From Byssochlamys sp. IMV 00236 (taxonomy: Eukaryota > Ascomycota > Eurotiomycetes > Eurotiales > Thermoascaceae), in the NCBI GenBank assembly GCA_001931875.2, contig MSJH02000056.1, positions 1 to 22,645 on the forward strand: a stretch of DNA of 22,645 nucleotides. Direction: 5' to 3'. This document shows positions 1 through 9,500 of the stretch, piece by piece. Position numbers and translations under genes: made by a program. Every line of letters starts with the position of its first letter. Positions within the stretch are counted from its first letter, which is position 1. The notes below the pieces were generated by a model. That model was not told the DNA's origin. It made no database searches and saw only the letters and a list, made by a program, of their open reading frames with translations.

Positions 1-250
1 CTTTCATTGTCGTGTTTTGATTTGTAAACAAAGATACCATATATATTTAACGCACTGTTCACATCGCGATTCCAAACCGTACCACAAGATTCACACTTGA
101 GGACAGAGTGTACTCTTCGCTTTGATCCAGTAATTGAGATGTTATTTAATTGTTTGGATTTGCACTTGTTACAGATCTGACTCGTTAAGTACTCGTCAAC
201 CGAAACAAATTCGGTCCCCCCGTTGGATTGTTTGCATTTTCGTTTGATTT
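1..250 (-). pseudogene. Fanzor (eukaryotic TnpB-like) nuclease, C-terminal fragment, runs off the window
   Basis: Read on the minus strand, this stretch is open in one frame to the window edge (about 83 codons; the frame is open from 272). It shows the C-terminal hallmarks of the TnpB/Fanzor family in the right order: VDEYLTSQ (the RuvC-II block with the catalytic Glu), a zinc ribbon made of CNKC and CESCG about 23 residues apart, and WNRDVNSALNI (the RuvC-III block with the catalytic Asp). Fanzors are eukaryotic RNA-guided DNA endonucleases related to IS200/IS605 TnpB and are carried by several transposon types. The N-terminal half (WED, REC and RuvC-I) is absent; the DNA upstream in the reading direction is Helitron instead. 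No frameshift or stop lies inside the fragment, so it is young or still expressed. On its own it cannot be a working nuclease. What lies left of position 1 is not visible. Confidence 0.85.
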
Positions 251-289
251 CTGAAGCAAGCGATGATGATTTTCAAAAAACACCCTTAC
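251..289 (-). other. Candidate 39-bp intron joining Helitron and Fanzor frames
   Basis: On the minus strand this segment begins GTAAGG and ends CTTCAG, a canonical donor and a good acceptor. It contains the TGA (273-275) that ends the Helitron frame. Removing it joins codon phase 1 at 290 to the remaining two bases at 250-249 and gives one uninterrupted frame from the Helitron start at 1307 into the Fanzor fragment. I see no clear branch-point motif, and 39 bp is shorter than most introns in this window (47-63 bp), so it is a candidate only. Confidence 0.4.
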
Positions 290-1307
290 TTAGAAAAGGT
301 AAACATCTATTAGTTCTGTCTGTTTTATAACACATTTTGCAATAGACAAAGCCTCTGTCACTATACTCGATTGGGATAGCAGCAGCAATCTCTTCCACTG
401 TTGGAAGGTTGTGAGTGCGTCTATCGCTTCCTTCAATCAAACGCATTCTCATAGAAGGACTGATAACAATGTATAATGTATTAGTTTCTGTTTGATCATT
501 ATTACTATCGGTTTCATGATTACTCAATATCTCATGCGCATGGCGATATACACGCACAAAGGGATTGCACTGAGAAAGCATAGCTGAAAGCTCCCTAATG
601 ATCTCAGGATCAAGGTTGCTATTTCGGGCTTGTCTTCTTTCAGCGGCATAGGAAGGATCAAAGATATACAGCTGGGCGTAGGAAAGCTCACTGCCTTCAA
701 CTGAAGTCAAGGAGCCTTGACGGTGGCAAAGTGCGCCATGAATCTGAAAGGCGTTTAATCCACATCTATTGTTATTGTTGTTGGCACGATCTTCAGCCGA
801 AACAATGTCGCAGCCTAAGGAAGTAAACGCAAAGGCATCATTATATTGGCGAAGGTTGTCCTTAAAGTGCCTTCCTATAGTATCTGTGCGAGCGAATAAG
901 CCCTTCAAGTACTCAGGTGGATCAGGCAAGAGCTGCAGCTGGACTGATCCCCGCTTGCAGCATGATTCCCAGCTTGGATTTCTCATCGAAGATGTATCTT
1001 GCCTCTCATCGGTCCAGTGCAAAGCATGATAGTGGGGGCATTCATTGTCCATTTGTCCAAGGTCCAAAGGACGAAGGCGAGAAAGCTGCGAGATATAAGC
1101 AGCAGGAATGGTCTGAGAAGGTTCTACTCTAGGTCTTTCCCTGCGTCTCACTAGGCTGTCTTCTTGTTCTTCTTGTTCAACTCGACGTCTGCGTCGTGAT
1201 GCTGCAACTCTTTCTCTGCACGCTTGGCAGGTGCGATAGCGTGAATCTGCTGGCAATGTTGCAACACAGGAGGAGCATATGGCTGTTCTAGAAGTATTGT
1301 TTTCCAT
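273..1307 (-). mobile_element. Helitron protein, N-terminal fragment
   Basis: This frame encodes 344 residues from the ATG at 1307 to a TGA at 273. The open frame extends 14 codons further upstream, but only to a TTG. The N-terminus has a C-x2-C...C-x2-C finger (C11, C14, C27, C30) followed by an Arg-rich stretch. The middle carries the conserved block found N-terminal to the Rep domain in eukaryotic Helitron proteins: ECPHYHALHW, then RNPSWESCCKRG, LPDPPEYLKGLF, FAFTSLGCD, FQIHGALCHRQGSL, AQLYIFDP and NLPTVEEIAAAIP. Helitrons move as rolling circles using a HUH Rep nuclease and a PIF1-like helicase. Both domains are missing, because homology stops just before Rep where the sequence passes into the Fanzor fragment. 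It is therefore a truncated, non-autonomous copy. Confidence 0.85.
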
Positions 1308-1585
1308 TGTTCTAATGAGCAACAATGTTAGAAAACACATTTGAATCAAAAGAAAACATTACATACCAAATTGTTGTTTCAAAATGTTTTACACGATGAG
1401 TAAAGAAAAACGTTTTATATGTGAAGGAAAGAAAGCTCATGTACTTTCAGGAACTAAATACTTGTCGCGCAGGTTCGATATTCGGGTCGGAAAAAAAAAA
1501 AAACATTAAAAAAGCAGCCAAATCATGTGATATATTAGAGGTATATAATATATTTTTTCATGTAGATACAATAGAATAACAATTA
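1308..1585. other. Gap between Helitron start and P450 reductase end
   Basis: This holds the upstream region of the Helitron frame and the 3' flank of the reductase gene. An A13 run lies at about 1491-1503. Read on the minus strand, the sequence switches from a T run to TCCGACCCGAA at 1491. This begins with TC, as Helitron 5' ends do, but the flanking base is T rather than the usual A. I see no coding sequence and no tRNA. Confidence 0.4.
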
Positions 1586-3782
1586 TTAGCTCCAAACGTC
1601 TTCTTGATAACGACCTGTCGTTCTCAGGCCTTTCACAAACTCATGCGCCTTGGTTTCTGTCATGCCTCCAAATTCGACTGCACAATTGATAAAGGTTTGA
1701 TTCACATCGCGTGCCATATTCTTAGCATCGCCACAAACATAAACATAAGCCCCTTTGGTCAACAGATTCCAAATACGTTGGCCTTGTTCCATGAGTCTTT
1801 GTTGAACATAGATCTTTTGAGGCTGGTCACGCGAGAATGCAGTAAAGATACCAGAATCTTCGCCCAAAGTCTGAAAGAGCTCTGCCCACTCTTCGGCATA
1901 AAGATAGTCCTGATCATGGTTACGGGAGCCGAAAAAGAGTAAAGTTGGGCCGATCGGCTTGCCGTTACGTTTCTCCAGTGCACGTTCATGAACAAAACCA
2001 CGGAAAGGAGCAACACCTGTACCTGGGCCAACCATAATAACCGGAACAGTTGGATTACGAGGCAGCTTGAATTGAGAATGGCGTATGTGAATAGGCAGCC
2101 TTTGACAATAGTCTTCTGAATTTATAAAAGCGCGACGAGGACCAGCCAAGTCATAGGCTGGTATGTTTTGTTCACAAGGCCTGTGTTGTGCATGGATATT
2201 GTATAAGAAGTTTGTGCAGACACCGTACACCGTGCGCTGAGGAGTAGATATAGGATGATACTGAAGAGTAACAACTGTTGCAGAGACGATGTGAGGACTT
2301 TCTTTTGCTGAACTGGAAATGGAATAGAATCGTGGCTGCAAACGATTTATGTTTTCGACGATCAGATCAAAGGGCACAGAAGTCCAGGTTTGTTTGGTCA
2401 CTAGCTGAAGCACTTCGCCCAAATTACGACATGCATCAGCTACTTTAATTCTATATTCATCCTTATCATTTGCTAAACGAGTTAAAGCCCCTCTGGCTTC
2501 TTCATTAGGCGCATATTCGATCAGAGTTTGAAGGGTTTGACGAGAGGCAGGGGCACAAATTTCCAAATAATGTCTAAACATGGAGCGATAAGTAGTCGGA
2601 ACAGGGAAAGGATGCTTTTTTGAAGCGGCTGGATCAATGGCTTGAACCATGACAACCGTATCTAACTTGTCAGTCAAGTTTAACACAGACGCAAGTCGCT
2701 CTACTTCCTGTTCATTATTTGTTGGCCAAATTGCGATATGGTCACCCGTCTGATAACTCAAGTTGGTATTGCTGATATCGAATTCTATATGCAAACAGTG
2801 ACGATCAGTTCCTTGAAATAGTTCACGTGTAGTTACGATAGGCGCAACATAGGGGTGTTTGGCATCATAAGCGATCTTTCTACATGTTTCAAAGGTTACT
2901 ACTCATTACTCACACATTCTCTATAACCTACGTAGTTGAGGATGGCTTCTCGGCCAATTCACCAAAATATACTTGCTCCTTTTCATACTGTGCCAATTCT
3001 TGTACATAATAGATGGGCTCTCTCGGACCTGAACGACTCTCATCTACACCCAATGTTTCACAAAACGCGGGCCACATTTTTTCTTTCCAACTTAAAAAGT
3101 CTTCTTCCAAGGAACCGTCATCGTCGCCTTCACCACGTTCACCTATAATATGTGCACCAAGTTTTGACAGATGATGATGTACTTTACGAGAGACTTCATT
3201 GTACTGTTCATAGGTCTTGTTTCCAAGGCCAAACAGAATGTAATTTAAGTTTGACAGGTCACTTTCCCCTTGACTAAACAGTGGCTCTTCCTCAGTAATG
3301 AGATCCCAAAAGTCAACAGCATTGTCAGTTGGTTCACCTTCACCATATGTTGCAAGAACAAAGATGACCAGGTGATCTTTTGGCACTTGGTCCAAATAAG
3401 AGAGATCATATAATTCGAGATCGGCGGTCATTGCACTGACTCTAAAGCGTTGAGAGCATTCCTTTGCAAGACGTCCAGCGTAACTTTCAGCAGTGCCTGT
3501 TTGAGAACCATAAAAGACAATGACCCTACGACCCTAGTACAGATGTGTAAACAAGTATTGATTTTTATATATTGTCCTATTTACTTGTTCTTTCATGACT
3601 TTGACAAAATTTGTTTCCCTTTGAACTGTATTGGTTTTGGTGCTGTTATCAGTTGATGTATGATCATTTTTAAATAATAGACTCGTAATCCATTTTCGAT
3701 TAAACCATGCAAATGTTAATAAGCCAATGCTGCACAATAATACAATGTCTGAAAGGTCAATCAGTTTAATGTCATCATCCAT
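1586..3782 (-). CDS. NADPH-cytochrome P450 reductase
   Basis: This gene encodes a diflavin reductase that passes electrons from NADPH through FAD and FMN to microsomal P450s and other haem enzymes. The exons are 3782-3585, 3533-2932 and 2879-1586, with introns of 51 and 52 bp; the spliced product is 697 residues, normal for the family. Residues about 12-28 form the N-terminal ER membrane anchor. FMN-domain motifs are YGSQTGTAES (74-83), ATYGEGEPTDNA (127-138) and FGLGNKTYE. FAD-domain motifs are RFYSISSS (450-457) and GVCTNFLYN (from 486). NADPH-domain motifs are MVGPGTGVAPFRGF (from 549), FFGSRNHDQDYLY (from 582) and YVCGDAKNMA (from 647). The C-terminus is the canonical RYQEDVWS, with the aromatic residue that stacks on FAD. 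The ATG at 3782 gives the anchor directly. Nothing suggests decay. Confidence 0.96.
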
Positions 3783-4405
3783 TATTTGAGTGTGTGTTGT
3801 AGGAGAAAGAAAGAAAGATCGGAGGGGCTAACCGAATTAAAAAAAATTTAAGCTATGAAAATCAAAAAATGATAAATGAATGACCTACATTATGCATATA
3901 TGTTATTGCCACCCTCCTTTTCCTTCTTTCCTTTTTTTTTTTACCTAAAAGGGAAAAAGAAGAATAAAGAAAGTATCTATCATTTGTCGTATTATGGTGT
4001 AGCCAAAAAGAAAAAGAGGGTTTGCTCATTCGTTATTTTAAACGGAGGATGATTTTATTATATGATTTGTTTTAAGCTATCTATAAAGACATTAAAGATA
4101 TCCTAATCAAACTTTGTGATACACGTCAAGACCCAAAATGGCAGGGCTACCTCGGTGCAACTACATTGTGCCTGTTTCCATTTCTAATCACAGCTGATGT
4201 CATGCAAATGAAAGTATAGTACAACTGATATCACAAAAGTATTACATGCTTTAGTCAAGATTTATTAAGCCTGTTTTCTTTAGATATGAATGATATTTGC
4301 ACCAAAATGTATAAAATAGTAACTACTTGAAGAATAAAGAGAGTAAAAAATGAGGGGGGGGTATTTTAGCAGGCTGAAACATAGCAAGAAGCATCGACAA
4401 ACTCC
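3783..4405. other. Gap upstream of the reductase and downstream of the GAT-like gene
   Basis: This 623-bp AT-rich stretch should hold the reductase promoter (near 3783-4000, with pyrimidine and purine tracts) and the 3' end of the minus-strand gene at 4406. A minus-strand AATAAA lies near 4260, and a G8 run at about 4354-4361. I find no convincing reading frame or RNA gene. Confidence 0.5.
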
Positions 4406-4882
4406 CTACAAAGTCAAGGGTAAGTTTCTTTTCAATGAATAGTATTCATATAAATACCATTCTCCTTCAATCGTTTCATACATCATTTCATATTTTGATA
4501 ATGCTTGAGAAAGGTCATCCAGGGCTGCTTGAACAGAAGAGATACCTTCATCATCAAATACAGACCAGAGTTGCTCCGATAGATAGTCTCTTAATTGCAA
4601 GCATTCCTCATATGCGTCCTATAAAATAATGAGTGGATCGACCAGATGGAATAGTTGAAATACGCACCTTTGCTATTTCGTTTGCCTTGATCTGATGTGG
4701 TTCCATCATAGACAATGTCTGTAAAAGAAACGAACTGACTTTCTTTGAGTCTGAAATGGCCTCTTCCACACTAAGGTTTAAAGGGGCTGTCTAAAAGGAA
4801 ATGAGACAATGACCTTCCTTCCTTCCAAGCATCTAGTACTAACCTTTGTAATGGTATAACCAGCAATGATGCATGACGACAT
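4406..4882 (-). CDS. Small GAT-domain-like protein
   Basis: Three exons (4882-4844, 4790-4668, 4618-4406) with 53- and 49-bp GT-AG introns give a 124-residue protein. All junctions keep frame, which supports a real gene. The sequence is almost all amphipathic helix: a helix from about residue 22 to 45, a second including AYEECLQLRDYLSEQL, and a third including ALDDLSQALSKYEMM. Spacing and residue pattern resemble the three-helix GAT domain of GGA, TOM1 and yeast Lsb5 proteins, which binds ubiquitin or Arf in endosomal sorting. In those proteins GAT normally follows a VHS domain, which is absent here. The frame stays open upstream of the chosen ATG into a hydrophobic run (from 4966), but the shorter start is more plausible. 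The family call is by pattern only; another small helical-bundle protein is possible. Confidence 0.55.
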
Positions 4883-5540
4883 TTTATGAATAGAATAAAG
4901 GAAGAAAATAAAGAAAAGAAAGAGACCAGGAAGAACTCTCCTTTTATAGATGACCAAAAAATTCAAAAAGAATTTTCACATGTTTATGCCAAAAGCTGAG
5001 TTCACGTATGCTCTTTATGCTCAAGTCTTTTTTTTTTCCCAAGAAGTTGGAGTAAGCGAGATAAAGTTCATTTCCATATACAACACGGCTTCCATGGAAT
5101 CAATACTCTTTTTTTGTAGATTATTCCATGGCAATAAATTGAATCAGGTTTTCACGTGTTTAGTTCATTTTTTTTTTTGCTGTGTTCAAGTCCTTCGTAC
5201 ATTTACCTGACCACTTTGTTCATTCATGCAGGCGCTTCATTCTTATTTTTCGAGTGGACGAAATATTAGTGACCGGACTGTATATATTGTAGTGTGATGT
5301 ACAATGACATTTAGTGTTCCTCAGTAATTTAGATGTATGTACATCAGCAGCGCAGTTTGGCATGCTTGATATAAATCATTATAATAATATTTATAATCTT
5401 ACAGTAGAGCATACATTCTACTTTTCTCTATTGCATCTGATAAGAATAGCTTATAATATTGGTAGCTATAGTAGCTACTAGTATAACAATAATAATACAA
5501 GCATAAATAATGCCAATATAAACAGCAGTCATAGATTATC
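4883..5540. other. AT-rich gap without recognisable gene
   Basis: This region contains T-rich tracts (about 5028-5037 and 5169-5178), a dense AT block at about 5360-5530 with small palindromic TAGCTA motifs near 5461-5480, and no reading frame I can support. The part nearest 4883 should hold the promoter of the small GAT-like gene. Confidence 0.5.
5153..5158. promoter_or_regulatory. CACGTG E-box palindrome
   Basis: A perfect CACGTG lies about 270 bp upstream of the start of the GAT-like gene. This is the core site of many bHLH proteins, and a bHLH-zip factor is encoded at 13709-15303. A 6-bp site is expected by chance every few kb, so the functional reading is weak. A second CACGTG at 18696-18701 lies in intron 1 of the M13 peptidase gene. 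Confidence 0.2.
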
Positions 5541-5576
5541 TACCCAAGGAGTGCGGATAATTTTGGTGAACATTTT
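5541..5576 (+). repeat. Left terminal inverted repeat
   Basis: This pairs with 6161-6196. It starts TACCCAAGGAGTGCGG and continues into the shared core ATAATTTTGGTG, then a T run. Differences from the right end are mostly transitions. Confidence 0.65.
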
Positions 5577-5583
5577 TTATATT

Positions 5584-5988
5584 TTTTGGTGTACCTTTTT
5601 AAACCACCAATAAAATGCATTTGTAATCTTTGACAAGAATGAATGGACCCATTTCCCTCTTCATCGCCCAGTTTCCTGACGGTGATGTAACAGAAGAATC
5701 TGTAACTCTTTACAGTGAAGAAGAAGGCGAATATGTTGGCGTTAATCTTGACATTAGTGCTTAGAGAAAACATATAGCATACATTTTTATGCAGCCTCTA
5801 AGGTATCATTCAACGGTACTACTACCTTCTTGGCGAATCTTGACAATTTGAGTGGCAACAACTTACAAGTGCTGGATACAAACGAAAACAACCTCAGAAA
5901 TTATCTCGAAAATCCAGTGAACACTGTAAATAGCTTGTTATAAAAAAAGCGATAAAATAGAAAAGATTAAAAAAAGTACACCAAAAAC
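5584..5988. repeat. Inner inverted copies of the end motif
   Basis: The motif TTTTGGTGTAC plus a T run occurs at about 5584-5600 on the plus strand and at about 5988-5971 on the minus strand. It repeats the core of the outer ends. The inner pair brackets the small reading frame at 5639-5943. The layout resembles doubled transposase-binding sites or one element nested in another. Confidence 0.5.
5639..5943 (+). CDS. Possible small spliced gene inside the inverted-repeat element
   Basis: I do not recognise this product. An ATG at 5639 opens a frame with protein-like composition (MNGPISLFIAQFPDGDVTEE at the start). A 38-bp GT-AG segment (5757-5794) would join it to a second open stretch ending at TAA 5941, giving 88 residues. 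Without splicing, the first frame stops at 5762-5764 after 41 codons. The second part contains KVSFNGTTTFLANLDNLSG, a pattern reminiscent of extracellular beta-sandwich repeats. The donor (GTGCTT) is weak, the intron is shorter than most in the window, and an in-frame stop lies just upstream of the ATG. It may be a captured or broken gene fragment rather than a working gene. Confidence 0.35.
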
Positions 5989-6160
5989 TTAAAAGGTTAT
6001 ATTATGACATTTTTTAAGTGTAGCATCGCATATAAGAATATTCGAAAGCAACCAAAGCTAAGAAATGTTAGTCACTAATACGAACACTCGTAATCTTTGT
6101 TTTTGTCACTAATTAAGAGTGAATGTATCTGACATTTCTTGTTAGTACTTCAAAAAAAAA

Positions 6161-6196
6161 AAAATGTACACCAAAATTATTCGCGTTTGTTGAGTA
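6161..6196 (-). repeat. Right terminal inverted repeat
   Basis: Read on the minus strand from 6196 it starts TACTCAACAAACGCGA and continues into the shared core ATAATTTTGGTG, then TACATTTT. It pairs with 5541-5576. Confidence 0.65.
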
Positions 6197-6514
6197 TCTT
6201 CCATCAATGGAATATGATTATCAGCGTTGTTATGTTTGTGTAAGGAGTTTGGACTTTCTTCACAAATACATTAATGTACTCTTGGTATTTTGCAGGAACG
6301 GTCGTGACTTTCGAATCAATAATGTACTAGATAGATATATCATATCCAATATACCTTTGTGTGCGATCGTAAGTGCAAGTATCTGTTGAAGATAGCTGCA
6401 TTGGCAGTTTTGATGTCCTCACAATAAAACAGTGACAGACATTTTCATTGGCCAAAAAACTTTTTTTAAGGCAGGTCGTGTTTTTTCTTTTTCTGTTTTT
6501 CTTTTTCATTTATC
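6197..6514. other. Upstream region of the 1044-aa gene
   Basis: This 318-bp stretch between the inverted-repeat element and the ATG at 6515 contains a pyrimidine-rich stretch (6462-6509) immediately before the start codon, common in fungal promoters and leaders. I see no credible coding sequence. Confidence 0.45.
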
Positions 6515-9500
6515 ATGTCTTATAGGAATAAAGGGAATGAGCCACCTGGACGTCCAGAAGTATTTGAAAGACTAGGCACTGTGAGTAGTAGCGATTATAA
6601 TGACTATGGCTACAATAGCAGTTATAGAAATCATAATTACAACAATAGTAGCAGTGACTATTACAGATACCGTCGTCGATCTCCTTCTCTATATTACAAT
6701 GACCGTTATGATGACCGGTATGGCGACCGTTACAATGGTCGCTATGATGATCGTTATGGTTACCGCTACTACAACGACCGTTGCTCTTACAGATCATTAG
6801 ATAGCGGATTAAAAATTGCAAAGTCATACAACAACAACAACAACAACAACAATAACAGTTATCATCATAAGCAAGATTATTATTCTTCATTATCTGATAA
6901 AAGCCGCATTAATTTTGTCAAAAATGATAAAAAGCCCATTTCATTTGTACCAAATAAGTCAAGCGAGGATTCTTATGATCGAAGAGAACCTTCTCCTACT
7001 ACGGATCGTGATAAAGTGGCAAGAGACTTACAAATTACGGTAACAAGGGATAAGAAATCAGATCACCAAGAAGATAAACAAGATGATGCTTACAACACGA
7101 GTTCAGTCACTTCACGGGAAATAGCTATGGCTCCATCACAAAGATCTGAGTCCAGTCAACGAAAGAGTAGCAGCTACAAAACCGATACCAAGTATACGGG
7201 AAATGGTGCAGGGACTGACAATAACACTCGATCTAATTCTCAGGCCGATCAGCAAAAATCACAGGTAAAAAGAAACCAGAGTCCGCCTAACAAGTCAAAG
7301 CTAAAGAAAAAATCAGTCGACAACAACAAGAACAATAGCTCTGTTGAAGTAGCAACACCAACAACACCAACCCGAAAGCCAGCTCCTTCATCCCTTCCTG
7401 CTCTTAGAGAAACAAAATCTGATTCTACTGTTCATCTGGAGAAACCTCCTACAGAGCCTGCTGCTATGAGAAATGGAAAGATCGCTGGTCTTTTGGATCC
7501 ATCACCTGTGACAACAAAAAACGTAAACAATCTTTCAACAGATTCAGAAAGTACAAAAAGAGACAGCACCACGGCTTCAAAACAAACACCCACAAAGCCT
7601 TCGTCAATACGTACTACAGTCAATCAAAAAGATCGTGGCAACAATCCAATTAAAGAGAAGTCTGATTCCCAAAGAAAGTTAAGTAACACTGTGAATAAGC
7701 CATCTTTGCCGACAACAAATGATCCTAAATCAAACACCAGCGCACCATCTACAAAATCCGCTCCTTCTGCTACTGCAAAGACTTTGAATAAACAAGATAT
7801 TAAAACAGTACAATCCAGTCAACTCAAGGTAGTAACAGACAATAGATTAGTATCACCAAACTTGCAAGAACAACAAAAACCGAAGCAACAACAGCAACCA
7901 GTACAACAACATCAACAACAACAAGCACAGAAGACGAAACAACAGCAACAACAGTTACAGCAACCAGCGCTACCAGCAACAACTGTAGCACACGGTCAAC
8001 AGAAACCAATCAAGCACACAGAAGAGTCTACACCTACGAATGATCCTGTTTCTATGCACGCTCCCAGCCAAGCATCGGTAGAACAGCAAAAGAAAGAATT
8101 GGAGAAAAAACTTGGGGAGAGACATGTGGAGCAACTTCAGCAACTGCTACGACTTCAAGAAGGGGAAGAAGAGCTTGCCAGGGAGCGTGTGAACAAAGAA
8201 ACAGAGGCTGATCAAAACACAATAACCACTCTTCAGGAACTGATAAAGTCAAGTAAAGAAAAACAAAGCAAACACGAAAAACAAATGAGCATGTTTCCTC
8301 CAGAAAGCCAGAAATGGATGGAGGCTCGAAACAATATTGAAGTTACCAAGATTTTTATAAAGGACCTTAATGATCAGCATACCAAGATAATGGATAGTAT
8401 TACAAGTATACTAAATCAGCAATTAGAGGCAATACCAACCAAGTTTAAAGAATTGACAAGAAAAGCACGAGAAGAATATGACTCTGAGAAGAAACAGATT
8501 GATGATTCATTCAAAATCAAAAAGAGTGACTCTTCCAGCTCTACCAAAAAGAACGCTACATCTATAAAAAACGCTACTGAACCTTCAGCAACAACAGTCA
8601 ACCCACAAGTAGCTTTATTAACGAATCAGCGTCCCACACAAGACACTATGAAACAACAAGCAAGTGAACAAATTACCAGCAATTCAGTAGAGAAACAGAA
8701 TGCGATACCACTAGCGTTACCAGTAAAAGCTACACACACGCAAGTAGAGACAGGGCGTGTAACTCCCACGCCTCAAAAACAAACATCACCTGAGCCTACG
8801 AAGCAGACAATACCAACATCGACAGCATCTCCACAAACGATCAACACAGCTATCGCACCAAAAGCATCAAAAACGGATACCAACGATACTGGCAAGCAAA
8901 ATAATGTAAACAATTCACCAAATAACCCCATCTCAAGGAAGAGACGAAGAGTATTTGCAGACAGTGCAGAAGCATCTGTTATCATCGATAACGATGTGCC
9001 ATTGACCTCTCCAGATACTACTACTACCACTACTACTTTAGCACCAAGTCCAAAACAGCAGCATATTGAAAAACCAATAGACGAAGAACGGGTCGAGAGG
9101 GCAGTAAAAAGGCATAAATGTGACCCATTTATTCTTGCAGACCATGGCACAATCACACCACCGCTTTCTGCATCCGCATCAGCTCAGTCCCTTAATGAGA
9201 CCAATTTACCCAAGGATGGCCGACGAGAACCTCCGTTACCTATTGATGAACGCGATGATGTCGTAATTGATATCTTTACGAAAAAGGGCGCTACTCATCG
9301 CCAATCGCCAGCATCAACAAATCCTTTTACGCCTCAGATATCTCCCGTAGAAGTTCCTATTTCTGATCCAATGGAGGTTGACCAAGAATCCATCCGTAAT
9401 AGCAACAAAACTATCTCGGCACAAGAAACACGCATTGAAGAAATGGATATTGAGCAGCCAGTTACAGAAACACCTGTGGATAAAAAACCTGTTATTGTTG

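Larger units (their letters stand above)
5541..6196. mobile_element. 656-bp element with terminal inverted repeats and TA edges (Tc1/mariner-like, non-autonomous)
   Basis: The left end (5541-5576) and the reverse complement of the right end (6196-6161) agree at about 29 of 36 positions, including a perfect ATAATTTTGGTG core. Both ends begin with TA, which fits the TA target duplication of Tc1/mariner elements. A related motif (TTTTGGTGTAC followed by a T run) recurs inside in the same inverted arrangement at about 5584-5600 and 5971-5988, so each end has two copies. No transposase is encoded. Between the inner copies lies a small possible spliced gene. The size and lack of transposase fit a MITE-like or deletion-derived element. 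The family assignment is inference from the ends alone. Confidence 0.6.

Noticed and set aside
1455..1495. GGTTCGA resembling a tRNA T-loop
   Set aside because: No matching T stem, anticodon arm or acceptor stem can be formed around it.
4130..4200. Short plus-strand frame starting ATGGCAGGGCTACC
   Set aside because: It ends after about 20 codons, and I found no splice partner or motif.
5540..5773. 77-codon minus-strand open frame
   Set aside because: It is antisense to the more protein-like plus-strand frame, overlaps the left inverted repeat and has a Phe/Lys-rich composition typical of AT-rich noncoding DNA.
6123..6389. 88-codon plus-strand open frame
   Set aside because: It spans the right terminal inverted repeat and a long A run, and shows no recognisable motif.
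6513..6890. Cys-rich minus-strand frame
   Set aside because: The Cys and His runs are the antisense reading of the Asn and Asp/Arg/Tyr repeats in the 1044-aa protein.
7864..7975. CAA/CAG-rich stretch as a microsatellite or CRISPR-like array
   Set aside because: It is an interrupted poly-Gln coding tract with no regular spacer-repeat structure.
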